A DNA stretch of 38,380 bases from a virus. Positions within the stretch are counted from its first letter, which is position 1. Every line of letters starts with the position of its first letter. The stretch covers positions 1 through 38,380 of IMG/VR virus record IMGVR_UViG_3300027759_000199; one strand, written 5' to 3'. Below, in pieces: positions 10,301 to 18,359 of the stretch. Under the pieces are notes generated by a model, which worked only from the letters and a program-made list of their open reading frames with translations, was not told where the DNA came from and ran no database searches. A program made the position numbers and the translations under genes.

Positions 10301-12207
10301 CAGAGCGTCAAGCAGAGTTGGATGCAATTCGTATCAGTAACGATGCTATTCTTGATTCTACAGGTTTGCTCCCTAATACAGATGCAAAAGACCTACAGGT
10401 TGGTGACTTTATTAAGCACAATGTTAATAAAGTTTATGAAGAAATTGTTGAGATTTATCAACATCCAACTGAAAAAGGTAAGTTGCTATTCCGCGTTCGT
10501 GACCCACGAGACGGAAACATTTACGAGCGTAAATTTGACAAAGGCTCTGACATCACAAACCCACGTCGTCCTGGCATTGAAGACCAGACAACAGAGGAAG
10601 CAAACAAGAGAGCAGCCGCGCCAGAAGATGCTGAAAAGAGCAAGAGAAAAGGCCGTGGTTATGGAAAGAGAAGTTCTCGCTACAGTGACCGCGTAATTGT
10701 TGATGCTGCTGTAAAACTTAATCCACAGGCTCGTGCCAATGCTGGTCGTTATGAAGACCGTATGGGTAATCAATTAAAGCCAGCAGATGAAGTTGGATTT
10801 GCAGAGGCTACACGAGTAGTTCACGTTTCTCAGAACTTCCGTGACAAGGTTGGAAACCAGGTTGGAACAGTTATTAACTTCTCTGGCGACCAAAAGCATG
10901 GTGGAGATGTTCGTGATGGTGTTGTATATCTAGACTTTATCTTTGTTCAATTCCCACCTTCAGAAGAGCATCCAAATGGAGTTATTCGTAAGTGGCAAGC
11001 AAACAACGTATTCCCTGTTGGCCCTAATGGAGAGATTCCAAAGGCATTTGAAGGACCTAGAAATCAAAGACCTCCTAAATTAGAATACGAAGAGTCAACC
11101 GAAACTCCTTCTTCATCTGAAGGAACTCGTTTAAACCAGGCTACACCTTCTGAAGAAGATTTGCCAGAGCAAAAAGAAGTCGTAAAGAAAACTAAGTTCT
11201 CTGACGACGACAAGAAAGCATGGAAAGAAAAGAAAGTTGAAGATATAAAGCAACAACTTCTTGATGACATATTTGCTGATATTGAAAATGGCGTTCTTCC
11301 TTGGGAAGCAAAGTGGAAAGCAATGCTTGGCAGCCTTCCATTTAATCCTTTAACAAAGAAGCAATATAACGGCATTAACTTATTCATCTTGGCATATGCT
11401 CAAGACCGCGGTGGCTTCTCAAGCAATCGCTGGTTAGGTAAGAAGCAAGCCTCCGAAATGGGAGGAGTGTTGAAGGATGGCGCTAAGCCAACTGACATTC
11501 TTCTTTATCAGCCAGGTGGGCCAGTATTTAAAAAAGATGCTGCTGGAAAAGATACTACTGAAGTTGCATACTTTAGAAAATCATCTTCTTCATTCCTACA
11601 GGTTTACAACGTAGACCAGTTTGATAATTTAATTCTTCCTGAAATTCCAGAACTAGTTCCAGTTCCTATGTCAGAGGCAGAAGCAGAAATTCTTAAACTC
11701 TACAAGGACCATCCTGAAATTGAGTTTGTCTCGATGGCACCTGGAAGCGCTCCTCATTACAACTGGGAGTCTGATGGAATTACTATGCCTGAGCGTGGTC
11801 AGTATGGAGAAGACCAAGCAGGATATATTAAGACACTTCTTCACGAACTTTCACACAGTTCAGGTCATAAAGACCGCTTAGACCGTTCAGATTTATTTGA
11901 CAGAATTAAAACTGAAACATCTATGGGCAATCCTTCTGGTCCAAATAGAGCAACAGAAGAACTTATGGCAGAAATTGCTGCTGCAATGATTGGTGCTAAA
12001 CTCGGTCTTGACCTTGACACAAAGCACACTGCTGCATATGTTCAATCATGGCTAAAGGCCCTAAGAAATGATAGAGAAATGATTTTCAAGGCTGCTGGCG
12101 GTGCTAGTCAGATTCTTGAATACATTCTTGAAGGCAAGAAACCAGGTTCTGGCGTAGGTAAATACGGCAAAACTGGTAAAGAAATCGCTGACGAGAACAA
12201 GGAATAG
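4300..12207 (+). CDS. giant polyvalent protein: DnaQ-like exonuclease plus ArdC-like antirestriction metallopeptidase
   Basis: The gene encodes 2635 residues from an ATG preceded by GAGGAGG. Domains seen in order: an N-terminal region with DLLPVAHPRS (about 104-113); an RDRFGQF segment and small beta region (196-264); a long acidic linker with repeated PTPELxKxFxR motifs (about 538-675); two DLQPGD modules (about 1082-1160 and 1222-1305); a DEDDh exonuclease (about 1400-1585) with D1406/E1408 in FDYETTG, D1506 in HNMVFD, and H1571/D1576; two more DLxxGD modules (about 1717-1785 and 2028-2092); and an ArdC-like C-terminus (about 2305-2620) with HELSHSSGH (H2515, E2516, H2519) and the distal glutamates of EELMAE (2553-2558). 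ArdC proteins inhibit restriction in incoming DNA. Its place between portal and capsid genes suggests packaging in the head and injection, possibly after cleavage by the phage protease. Domain calls are strong; delivery is inferred. Confidence 0.85.
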   Translation: MSRVVRRFGYAISPNGAQASTFKQAAYLREKVIEFIDSTNAEASTSRRLTRGAAFAVVHRSLVATKDLPFSIREHIAMKDLSQYVTLLQNNKVAAIKPSHTDLLPVAHPRSTKMNTLTASALISARANWYADDSRITNEKVKSIVASAYTATPGSVEHSYYSAVLASLPQGSVPQDILVSLTADGNSSAERSLRARLQRRDRFGQFAFMGGGMRALIRMAKDGQVRSLTGRPIADGPDGDDVQVELPDGRIANIPASKGEFISAIINPTKDGFSPVPAKVSSEDNDVIINEADLKFVDSPAGFKKVGENKWQGIDEKNAGIVVRKAEDGSLNVEFEFMSGSSQEIGNFSDWEDAFDGINAWDEELEESSKKTDAKRKKEREEDERRVKLPNPDENIQVVELDKDGKAKGPARDAFPKKFAFNYPEGAYKISKDPDADIEESYEDPTVIAQNADERDLIAAMEEGLLPKKEGQNATGYGNIDTYDGEQLVPVENLYLALQEMGGDPELEVARIYDKQLGTSENEDNLIASRKQETISEPTPELDKAFIRETKELGPDIEPATEEPAFDAEKFDAAPLPVLLEGLSESELARFMESEDHTPYLPKNEQVEMPIGYASLSPEPYAAWKKVTAENPDPNLPEGFSDNPVFIAQNIPTPELEKEFTRALEPGNDIPGTAKISLKTDSGEEFVADVPGEAVRDALQLQGVDTNALTKKIADEGFEGQKQEVVGQEQPIAKIVTPEQEIEENKKIIAAHRKWQRESYTKKPAEKEPPRGPADPLDPAYEGIYDIDQVIKDGTVVPEFEELVRKNPEAFARFFAWADSGDFYTDMQSSTQSGDENIPGDFYDADEALYRREYDGYRYAPSPGDAISVAKNLFYNPNHYESSSSKMNAPVDKLETLKDILHALENPDMRNDVSDEERAVVESISKTIADEIATLQTAPAAPSAPIAVETPTPPKNPNISEGFLDSLLSALRKGTSINGQSFPRSIMTPEEREFFDRVTDIGVSNAEGIKLVEDMMAQQGSTPKTQEEQQYLDDEDMARLQKQLDGFLDSDFEVSSEQEIPDGIEASPKSPNLEPDNVTGPYRIVSKVSDLQPGDITADDHFVIESVGGPFPGDPSKLEIAGYYPGHVTQNTKKWNASTEMTVIRGAQAPEKGDLPELSKPFAKDFGKPYKNKDGKWAMSKPEDQARLDAAWEEYNARKAEAIARFEDPTNKDNTKAPHQVRVKAADLQPGDVSAKPEKGHFVIERTFTDETTKPGFVSVEGYYPGHVSQRKEWKVGTDIDVIRNVEAPAKGELPEIHQPSKTNAKGNWVPDKDPAKRAEYEKEIADVASKWEVPKELPTIEPSATDSDTADATATKATVVKKPKSPRSPTMPAFQGEFAAIAREAGGDWDKFRELIKDREIIFFDYETTGVDAADGNEPWQLGAVKVVNGKIVDRFNVFMNPGRSIEGTYASRDTAGKPNAVNGDGEKLTDEFLASQPDQKSAHEQFAAWAGENPLLAAHNMVFDDEVARRMADKHGTPYSPAGLLDTLPIARDVLKDDASAPTYVYNGEKDNKLTSLAAHFGIDLERAHSADYDSEATAQLFTKLADQASKEKTGADTFDVDARQADWENAQTEFQTAMADYEQKMADFAAAKAFQDALAGKKVDLDKVIDDAKGAAKPNPDGQQESEKSETSTEPAVIDFEGAGTYPQGKMKLMPREWAVDDANTTLLPREDIRMKDLLPGDFMASASGDRMYQVVAVRAGEDFGFQAGRVRAYRADLENGEIHMVEYWAPTKMDGVRRPKNPDDLLLPEDTTDSPINDSATDGESSNQYVPVSTGSATVKVEPSEDGRYKMVATFFDDNGDVAYQVEDSYRTREGAEAEGKALIQDHVRSTEAQKAKEQGEEATKQEDTPVSRGTVPANADSAPQRVEISDLPGGFTGDIQITPSSPDKDKPEYTSDSALIDSDGDVIDVQKTVHTSRSEAESSGREFISRSADAYSSAEVPEDLGKKSSKPRKVSPERQAELDAIRISNDAILDSTGLLPNTDAKDLQVGDFIKHNVNKVYEEIVEIYQHPTEKGKLLFRVRDPRDGNIYERKFDKGSDITNPRRPGIEDQTTEEANKRAAAPEDAEKSKRKGRGYGKRSSRYSDRVIVDAAVKLNPQARANAGRYEDRMGNQLKPADEVGFAEATRVVHVSQNFRDKVGNQVGTVINFSGDQKHGGDVRDGVVYLDFIFVQFPPSEEHPNGVIRKWQANNVFPVGPNGEIPKAFEGPRNQRPPKLEYEESTETPSSSEGTRLNQATPSEEDLPEQKEVVKKTKFSDDDKKAWKEKKVEDIKQQLLDDIFADIENGVLPWEAKWKAMLGSLPFNPLTKKQYNGINLFILAYAQDRGGFSSNRWLGKKQASEMGGVLKDGAKPTDILLYQPGGPVFKKDAAGKDTTEVAYFRKSSSSFLQVYNVDQFDNLILPEIPELVPVPMSEAEAEILKLYKDHPEIEFVSMAPGSAPHYNWESDGITMPERGQYGEDQAGYIKTLLHELSHSSGHKDRLDRSDLFDRIKTETSMGNPSGPNRATEELMAEIAAAMIGAKLGLDLDTKHTAAYVQSWLKALRNDREMIFKAAGGASQILEYILEGKKPGSGVGKYGKTGKEIADENKE
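7543..8213 (+). repeat. tandem DLQPGD modules inside the giant protein gene
   Basis: Two copies of an approximately 80-residue module sit back to back, separated by a charged linker. Both share DLQPGD, then HFVIE, then GYYPGHV, a predicted strand ending in TxxxVIR, and an APxKGxLPE tail. Copy 1 spans roughly 7543-7780 and copy 2 roughly 7963-8213. More distant relatives with the same DLxxGD opening occur at about 9448-9655 (DLLPGD) and 10381-10575 (DLQVGD). The protein-level match is clear and the DNA has diverged, so the duplication is old. Confidence 0.8.
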
Positions 12208-12217
12208 GAGAGATAAA

Positions 12218-12394
12218 ATGACTATCGAGTTTGAAAAGTTATACACAGATGCAGAACTGACTCCAGAGCGAATTGAATCGCTTAAAGAGGAGTGGGAACC
12301 TGCTTATGGCGCCGATGATGAAGCAGTTGGACAACTTGCTGAAACTGAAGGCGAACCAGAGCCAACTGAAGAAGACCTTAAGGAGATGAAGTAA
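12218..12394 (+). CDS. small acidic hypothetical protein, 58 residues
   Basis: ATG at 12218 follows AGGAGAGATAAA, a good ribosome binding site overlapping the stop of the giant gene, and the frame ends in TAA at 12392-12394. The product begins MTIEFEKLYTDAELTPERIE and is rich in Glu and Asp (tail EPEPTEEDLKEMK) with no cysteine and no membrane segment. The TAATG junction with the next gene and the tight packing support real expression. I do not recognise a family. Small acidic proteins between head genes can be chaperone-like or decoration factors, but that is speculation. Confidence 0.7.
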   Translation: MTIEFEKLYTDAELTPERIESLKEEWEPAYGADDEAVGQLAETEGEPEPTEEDLKEMK

Positions 12395-12684
12395 TGGCGT
12401 TTACACCTGACAAACCACAATATGTAGATTCACTATGGGCTCAGTTGGACCCTGAACTAGATGAAGTTGTCACTATTTTCTATAGGTCTGACGAAGGTCT
12501 TTTTTATCGTGAAGACGGTAACTGGAATGAGATGACAGGACCGACTCCAGAAGAAGATGAAAATGACGAAATTTATTTTATAGATTCAAAGTTTATTTCT
12601 GTTTATGACGAATCGGAAAAGGCTGGAGATGCCATTGGCATTGATGCTTTAAAAGAATACATAAAAGAATATAAGGTAGGTTAA
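12394..12684 (+). CDS. acidic hypothetical protein, 96 residues
   Basis: ATG at 12394 overlaps the stop of the 58-residue gene, and the frame ends at TAA two bases before the next start. The protein is acidic, with aromatic-rich predicted strands: a central IFYRSDEGLFYREDGNWNEM (about 28-47), a PTPEEDENDEIYFID turn, and a C-terminal helix IDALKEYIKEYKVG. A related sequence pattern (GIDRLYKCEPTGEVAVWDDG) appears within the N-terminal third of the next gene product, hinting at a shared small beta-fold. No family is recognised. The operon position between the two polyproteins suggests a head-assembly role. Confidence 0.72.
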   Translation: MAFTPDKPQYVDSLWAQLDPELDEVVTIFYRSDEGLFYREDGNWNEMTGPTPEEDENDEIYFIDSKFISVYDESEKAGDAIGIDALKEYIKEYKVG

Positions 12685-12686
12685 AA

Positions 12687-15600
12687 ATGAAGTTCGTAGG
12701 TCGCAAAGGCGATGAAGTTCTATTTGTAATTGATAACACGGCTGTTTTTGTTAACGAAAAACAGAATCTTGTATCTAACATAAGCACTGCTTCTACAGTG
12801 CTGGCTTCATTCGTTCCAGAAGGGCACCAAGATAAGCCTGACTCAGTGCCTTACGAACTAGCATTATCTGCAACAACAGATTTAGATATTAAAGTCTTCT
12901 CAAGCAATGACCGTATGTATACGATTCCAGATGCTGTTAAGGCTGAAGCACAGCGTGCTTTAGATTGGCATAAAGAACATCACCGCGGTGGCACACCAGT
13001 TGGTATGAATACTGCTCGCACTCTTGCTAAGGGTGGACAGATTGGCATTAAAAAGATTCGTCATATTGCAAAATATTTCCCACGCCACGAAGTGGATAAG
13101 AAAGGCACTGGTTACAAGCCAGGTCAGAAGTCTTATCCATCTAATGGTCGTATTGCCTGGGCTCTTTGGGGCGGGGATGCCGCAAAACGCTGGGCATCAG
13201 CAATTGTTGAACGTGAAAACAAAAAAGCGCAATCAAACTCTATTACTGCTTCATACCGATACATCATGTCCGAGCAGAATGACCCTACAGCAGTAGAATT
13301 AAATGCTTTTGAACTTGCTCGCACTTTACCAGCAGAACTTGCTCCAGAATTTTTTATTCGTATTCGTTTAGATGGTACAGGTATTGACCGTCTTTATAAG
13401 TGTGAACCAACAGGAGAAGTTGCTGTTTGGGATGACGGAATGTGGGAAGACCTTGGAAACCTTAACCATGACTTCCTCACATACGACAAATCATTAGATG
13501 ACGCTTCAGATGTTGTAGAAAAGATGCACGTTCCTGTAGATATTGAATCTGCTATTGCAATCTCTGGAATGTTTGATGTTGACCCATATAAGTATGTTGG
13601 TGTCACTCAAGTAAATCCTGAAGAGTCAGGGCTTGTATCAGAAGCAGTAGATGATATTGACTGGGAAGAAATTTATCGTCTATCTATGGGCGATGACCCA
13701 GAGTATGAAGAGGCTATGTTTGCTGTTGGCGCACCAGTTGCTGCTCCTACACAAGGGGATGCACCTACTGGAGATATTCAAAAAGGCGATGGAAAATATA
13801 CCCCAGCAGAACGCTCACAGAACGCTAGCGGACAGGTTCGCAACAAACTAGGTATGTTTGCTAAGGCTGGTTCACAAGTTGTTATTGGTGGAAAGTCTAA
13901 ATACACAGGCAAGATTGTTGGAATGAATGCTGATACTCAGACTGTCAGAGTTGAATTAGATAATGGCGTAACTGTTGATGTTCCAGGAAACCTTACTCAA
14001 GAAGCCGAAGGATTTGTAGAAGCACCAGAAGCATCTGCTCCAACTCCAGAGCAAGCAAAAGCATTAACTCGTAATATTCTTGGCGAAACAAAACCTCCTG
14101 CCGATAAAGCAGGTGCTCGTCTTCCAGAGCGTATGTCTTCTATGACACCTCAGCAAACATCTACCGTTGTTGCTGACTACCCTAATTTTGTTGGTGGAGA
14201 GCGTGCTGCAAGTCTTAAAGCGGGGACTCAGGCTCCAGCAACTCCTCCTGCACCACTTACTGCAAAAAATGCTTATCAGACACCTAATGCTTATAACAAT
14301 CCATTGCTAAGAAACTTTCTTGAAAAGAAAGTTGTTTCTCCTACAGGTGAAGTAAGTTATCCAAACGCTATCTGGTATCGCCCTGACCTTGCTGGTATTA
14401 ATCCAAATTCAGTTGAGGCATATAAAGATAAGACATCTAGTGTTGGCAATTTTATTAAAAACAAAGAAGCAATGCCTTCTATGACTAGTCCTGCATATCA
14501 GCAACCAGCAAAAGGTTTTTCTAAGCCAACTGCTCAGCCTGCCGCTCCAGCAAAGACTGTATCTACAAGTAAGACACTTCCTAATGGAGTAGTTCAAACT
14601 GGTACACCACAGGCTCCAATTTATACAGCAATGATTAACGGAAATCCTGTTGAAACAGATAAAGAAGGAACCCCTATCAAGGGTGTCTATGTAGAAATTC
14701 CTAAAGAAGGATATAAGTATGCTGGTGCTGTAGTTAAACCAGGAGAGTCTTATGGTGCTCTTAGAGATACTGGTGAACTTGGAACTTCTAAAGAAAAATA
14801 TGACAAAAATTATGACGGAATTAGAGAGTATAAGGCTGCTGATGGAACTGTCTACTATGGACGTAAAGGTGTTGTAGTTCCTGCTGGCAAGATGATGACT
14901 TCTTCTGGAACTATTGTTGATAAGCCAAAGACTGCTTCAGCAATTATTGCATCTGGAGAAAACGTTGAACTTACTCCAGATACTTCTGATGTTCCACCTG
15001 TCTATATGGCTATTGTTGCACCAGATGATGCACAGGCTGTAATGGACCTTATTGCTCTTGTTCCAAAAAATTCTCAATCAGAAGTTCCTACAACTTTTAA
15101 GCGTAAAGAAAGTAAATGGGTTAAGGATGAAGCAATTCTTAATGACCTAAACAGCCCTACACCACCACCAGTTGTTGTTTTAGATAACCCAACTTTGGCA
15201 GATGTTTTGGGACAGATTGATGGTCCAGAAGCAGCAACTGCTTCAGCAATTGTTTCAATGATGGCTGCGGGCGGTATTGATAAGAACCGTGGTAATGCAG
15301 AAGACCTTCGTGACTATTGGCTACACGGAAAAGGTGCAGCAAAGATTCGTTGGAATACTCCAGGAGACTGGACACGCTGCGTTCGTCAACTTTCTAAATA
15401 CATGGGTCCTCGTGCTAAAGGCTATTGTGCTCTTCGTCATCACGAAGCAACAGGTATGTGGACTGGCGATAAAGAACATCGTCAAATTGATAAAGTCACT
15501 GCAAGTGGAAAACGCTTGTATAGCAATGACTTTATCATTTCAAAGGATTCAGTTATTGCATCTGCCGAATGGCGTGCACAGCAGACAGAGTCTGCTCCTA

Positions 15601-18359
15601 CTGGGGAAAAAGGCGCACCATTCTTTATTCCTCTAGTGATTCCAGAAGGAGTTGAGTCTGGAGATGGACGTAAATTTGATAGTGGAGTAATCACAATGCG
15701 TGAACTTCCTCTTCCTTTGATGTGGCAAATTGCTACTGGCGAGGGACATTCTGGGTCAGTTGTTGTGGGCAAGATTACCGAGATGGAAAGAACAGAAAAC
15801 GGTATTGGAAATGCTCGTGGCTGGTTTGATACTGGAGAGCACGGAAAAGAAGCGGAAAGACTAGTTCGCGGTGGGTTTATCCGTGGCGTATCCGCTGATA
15901 TGGATAATTTTGAAGCAGATGAAGAAACAAATGCTTCAGAACCTGGCGCTGACACCAAGGTCGGAGCAGGTAAAATGAAGATAACAAAGGCAAGAGTTAT
16001 GGCTGTAACTATTGTCCCAAAGCCAGCGTTTCAGGAATGCACCATTAAGATTGCTGAAGCAAAGGCCCCAGAGCAGGAGGAAAAAGCAATGCTATCTGAC
16101 GGTGTATATGTCGAAGGTGTAAACCCTCTCGACGCATCAGCACTTGTCGCTTGTGGACTAGTTGCTGGAATGATTCCAGTAACTCCACCAAAAGAGTGGT
16201 TCGACAACCCTAAGTTGACAAAGCCAACTGCTCTGACAGTAACTGATGATGGAAAAGTTTATGGTCACATTGCCGCATGGCACGTTGACCACATTGGAAT
16301 GGCTTTTGGAACAAAGCCACCTCGTAGTCGTAGCAACTACGCCTACTTCCATACAGGAGTTGTAAAGACTGAAGAAGGCGCCGATGTGCCTGTTGGTCAA
16401 CTAACTCTTGCTGGTGGACACGCTTCACTTGAAGCATCAGCATCAGAGGCTGTTCGTCACTATGACGACACTGCTTCAGCAATTGCAGATGTTCATGCAG
16501 GTGAAGACGCATACGGAATTTATGTTTCTGGTGCACTACGCCCAGGGACAACTCCAGAACAGATTCGTTCACTTCGTGCATCAGCACCATCAGGTGATTG
16601 GCGTCCAATTAAGGGTGGTCTTGAACTTGTTGCTGTTTGCCAAGTAAACGTTCCAGGATTCCCAATTGCTCGCGCTCGCGTTGCATCAGGCCAGGTAATG
16701 GCTCTTGTTGCAGCAGGTGCAAGTGTTCTTGCTCAACTAAAGCATGACCCTCTTGCAGATATTCAGGCTCGCCTAGACCGCGTTGAGTCAGTAACAACTG
16801 AACCACTAGTTGCTGCTGCTAATGATGCAAAGGCTCGTATGGAATCAATGACTGCTGCTGTAAAAGCAGGAGAACTTTCAAAGCGTTTTAAAAGTATCAA
16901 GGATGCAGATTCTTTTTACATGACTCAGATGCTGGACGACGACACAACTGAGTTAGCAATAATCCCACGTCGTGAACGTATTAAATTGGCTGAAGAAGGA
17001 AAGGCACTTAAGGATGGCTCTTTCCCTATTCGTAACGAAAGCGATTTGCGTAATGCAATTCACGCTTTTGGCCGCGCTAAGCCAGGAAAGCGTGGACTAG
17101 TTCGTCGCCATATTGTTAAAATGGCTCGCGCTCTAGACCGCAAAGATATTATTCCTGAAGCATGGAAAGAAGCATCAGACACTACTGTAACTGCAAGTTT
17201 GCGTGAAAGAATTGCAATTGTAGAAGCAGTTTTAGCATCAGGAGATGTTAAAGAACTCCCTTTCGTTGAGGGGGGTCAGGCACCAGTATCAGCAGATTCT
17301 GCTGACGCTTGCCCTCCTGCAACGGGAGATATTTCTATCAACTTAGCCAATCGCCAAAAGGCAATTGACAATGGTGGCTATGGTCCTCTTAATCCACAAG
17401 AACCTAATGATAAGTTTTGGCAAGCCAAAGCAACTCGTTGGTCTGTAGATATTCAAGAGGCTAAAAAATCTGTATGTGGAAACTGTGTAATGTTTATCCG
17501 TACACCAAAAATGTTGGACTGTATCTCTGCTGGTTTAGAAGCAGGAGATTCAAGTAAGGCAAATGCTTGGGATGCAATTGATACAGCAGAACTTGGATAC
17601 TGCGAAGCATTTGATTTTAAGTGTGCATCATCTCGCACCTGCGATGCCTGGGTAGTTGGCGGACCAATTACTGCGGCAGCACCAGAAGCAGAAGTTCCTA
17701 CTCAACCAGCAACCCCTGCACCTGTTGGAGTTGAAAAGCCAGTAGTTAAAATTACTGATAAAGATATTAAAGACCTCTCAGATGAAGAACTTAAGGCTCT
17801 AAAACAAGAACTTAAGGCTAAGCGTCAAGTAGAGCGCAAGGTTGGTGGAAAGTATGTTCCTGGAAAGACTCAGCCTAGAGATACTTCAGGAAAATTCCGC
17901 ACTGTGCTGGCAAGACTTAAGGCTGACTTAGGACCAAATGGTTCTGCTGAAGCCCTTGCCAAAATTGAGAAAATAGAACAACTAGGTGACACTGGTGATT
18001 ATCTAGCATCTGCTAAGGCTGCTGGCGAACTTCTTGGCATGGTTGACCGTCTTGACTCTGGGGCACTAAATGCTCAATCTTTAGAAAACGTTCGAATTAC
18101 GGCTGGAATGCTTGGCAAGACCATTGCAAACTTACCTTTTGCCTTTGGAAAAGATGCTCAAAAAATTCGTTTTTCTGATGTCCCACCCGTACTACAAGAC
18201 CTTATGCGAGATATGATTTCCCGTGTAAAAGACAAAATTGGTGATAAGGACGCGGCTGAGGCTACGCAAGGGCTAAAGACTTTTATGTCTGGTGGGGACT
18301 ATTTCAACCAGGGAGAGATTTCTAGCCAGATGTCAAAACTCCTTCGCTTACTTACCTAA
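12687..18359 (+). CDS. capsid maturation protease polyprotein (S78-like) with multiple accessory domains
   Basis: This 1890-residue protein is built around a serine protease typical of actinophage capsid maturation proteases. Modules in order: a helical module with GIKKIRHIAKYFPRHE and GRIAWALWGG (about 79-181); an aromatic beta region (193-335); an SH3/KOW-like segment (382-440); a Pro/Ala linker; a small module with LRDYWLHGKGAAKI and HHEATGMW (851-933); the protease core (about 950-1125) with IPEGVESGDGR, H1021 in GEGHSGS and S1069 in RGVSAD; a second conserved region with VYGHIAAWHVDHIGM and GALRPGTTPEQIR (1135-1350); a DUF6582-like helical module (1433-1494); a seven-cysteine module (about 1540-1660); and a helical C-terminus. 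HK97-type proteases cleave scaffold and capsid precursors inside the prohead. The gene lies directly before the scaffold-capsid gene. Actinophage versions are often shorter; this is an extreme fusion. Confidence 0.85.
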   Translation: MKFVGRKGDEVLFVIDNTAVFVNEKQNLVSNISTASTVLASFVPEGHQDKPDSVPYELALSATTDLDIKVFSSNDRMYTIPDAVKAEAQRALDWHKEHHRGGTPVGMNTARTLAKGGQIGIKKIRHIAKYFPRHEVDKKGTGYKPGQKSYPSNGRIAWALWGGDAAKRWASAIVERENKKAQSNSITASYRYIMSEQNDPTAVELNAFELARTLPAELAPEFFIRIRLDGTGIDRLYKCEPTGEVAVWDDGMWEDLGNLNHDFLTYDKSLDDASDVVEKMHVPVDIESAIAISGMFDVDPYKYVGVTQVNPEESGLVSEAVDDIDWEEIYRLSMGDDPEYEEAMFAVGAPVAAPTQGDAPTGDIQKGDGKYTPAERSQNASGQVRNKLGMFAKAGSQVVIGGKSKYTGKIVGMNADTQTVRVELDNGVTVDVPGNLTQEAEGFVEAPEASAPTPEQAKALTRNILGETKPPADKAGARLPERMSSMTPQQTSTVVADYPNFVGGERAASLKAGTQAPATPPAPLTAKNAYQTPNAYNNPLLRNFLEKKVVSPTGEVSYPNAIWYRPDLAGINPNSVEAYKDKTSSVGNFIKNKEAMPSMTSPAYQQPAKGFSKPTAQPAAPAKTVSTSKTLPNGVVQTGTPQAPIYTAMINGNPVETDKEGTPIKGVYVEIPKEGYKYAGAVVKPGESYGALRDTGELGTSKEKYDKNYDGIREYKAADGTVYYGRKGVVVPAGKMMTSSGTIVDKPKTASAIIASGENVELTPDTSDVPPVYMAIVAPDDAQAVMDLIALVPKNSQSEVPTTFKRKESKWVKDEAILNDLNSPTPPPVVVLDNPTLADVLGQIDGPEAATASAIVSMMAAGGIDKNRGNAEDLRDYWLHGKGAAKIRWNTPGDWTRCVRQLSKYMGPRAKGYCALRHHEATGMWTGDKEHRQIDKVTASGKRLYSNDFIISKDSVIASAEWRAQQTESAPTGEKGAPFFIPLVIPEGVESGDGRKFDSGVITMRELPLPLMWQIATGEGHSGSVVVGKITEMERTENGIGNARGWFDTGEHGKEAERLVRGGFIRGVSADMDNFEADEETNASEPGADTKVGAGKMKITKARVMAVTIVPKPAFQECTIKIAEAKAPEQEEKAMLSDGVYVEGVNPLDASALVACGLVAGMIPVTPPKEWFDNPKLTKPTALTVTDDGKVYGHIAAWHVDHIGMAFGTKPPRSRSNYAYFHTGVVKTEEGADVPVGQLTLAGGHASLEASASEAVRHYDDTASAIADVHAGEDAYGIYVSGALRPGTTPEQIRSLRASAPSGDWRPIKGGLELVAVCQVNVPGFPIARARVASGQVMALVAAGASVLAQLKHDPLADIQARLDRVESVTTEPLVAAANDAKARMESMTAAVKAGELSKRFKSIKDADSFYMTQMLDDDTTELAIIPRRERIKLAEEGKALKDGSFPIRNESDLRNAIHAFGRAKPGKRGLVRRHIVKMARALDRKDIIPEAWKEASDTTVTASLRERIAIVEAVLASGDVKELPFVEGGQAPVSADSADACPPATGDISINLANRQKAIDNGGYGPLNPQEPNDKFWQAKATRWSVDIQEAKKSVCGNCVMFIRTPKMLDCISAGLEAGDSSKANAWDAIDTAELGYCEAFDFKCASSRTCDAWVVGGPITAAAPEAEVPTQPATPAPVGVEKPVVKITDKDIKDLSDEELKALKQELKAKRQVERKVGGKYVPGKTQPRDTSGKFRTVLARLKADLGPNGSAEALAKIEKIEQLGDTGDYLASAKAAGELLGMVDRLDSGALNAQSLENVRITAGMLGKTIANLPFAFGKDAQKIRFSDVPPVLQDLMRDMISRVKDKIGDKDAAEATQGLKTFMSGGDYFNQGEISSQMSKLLRLLT

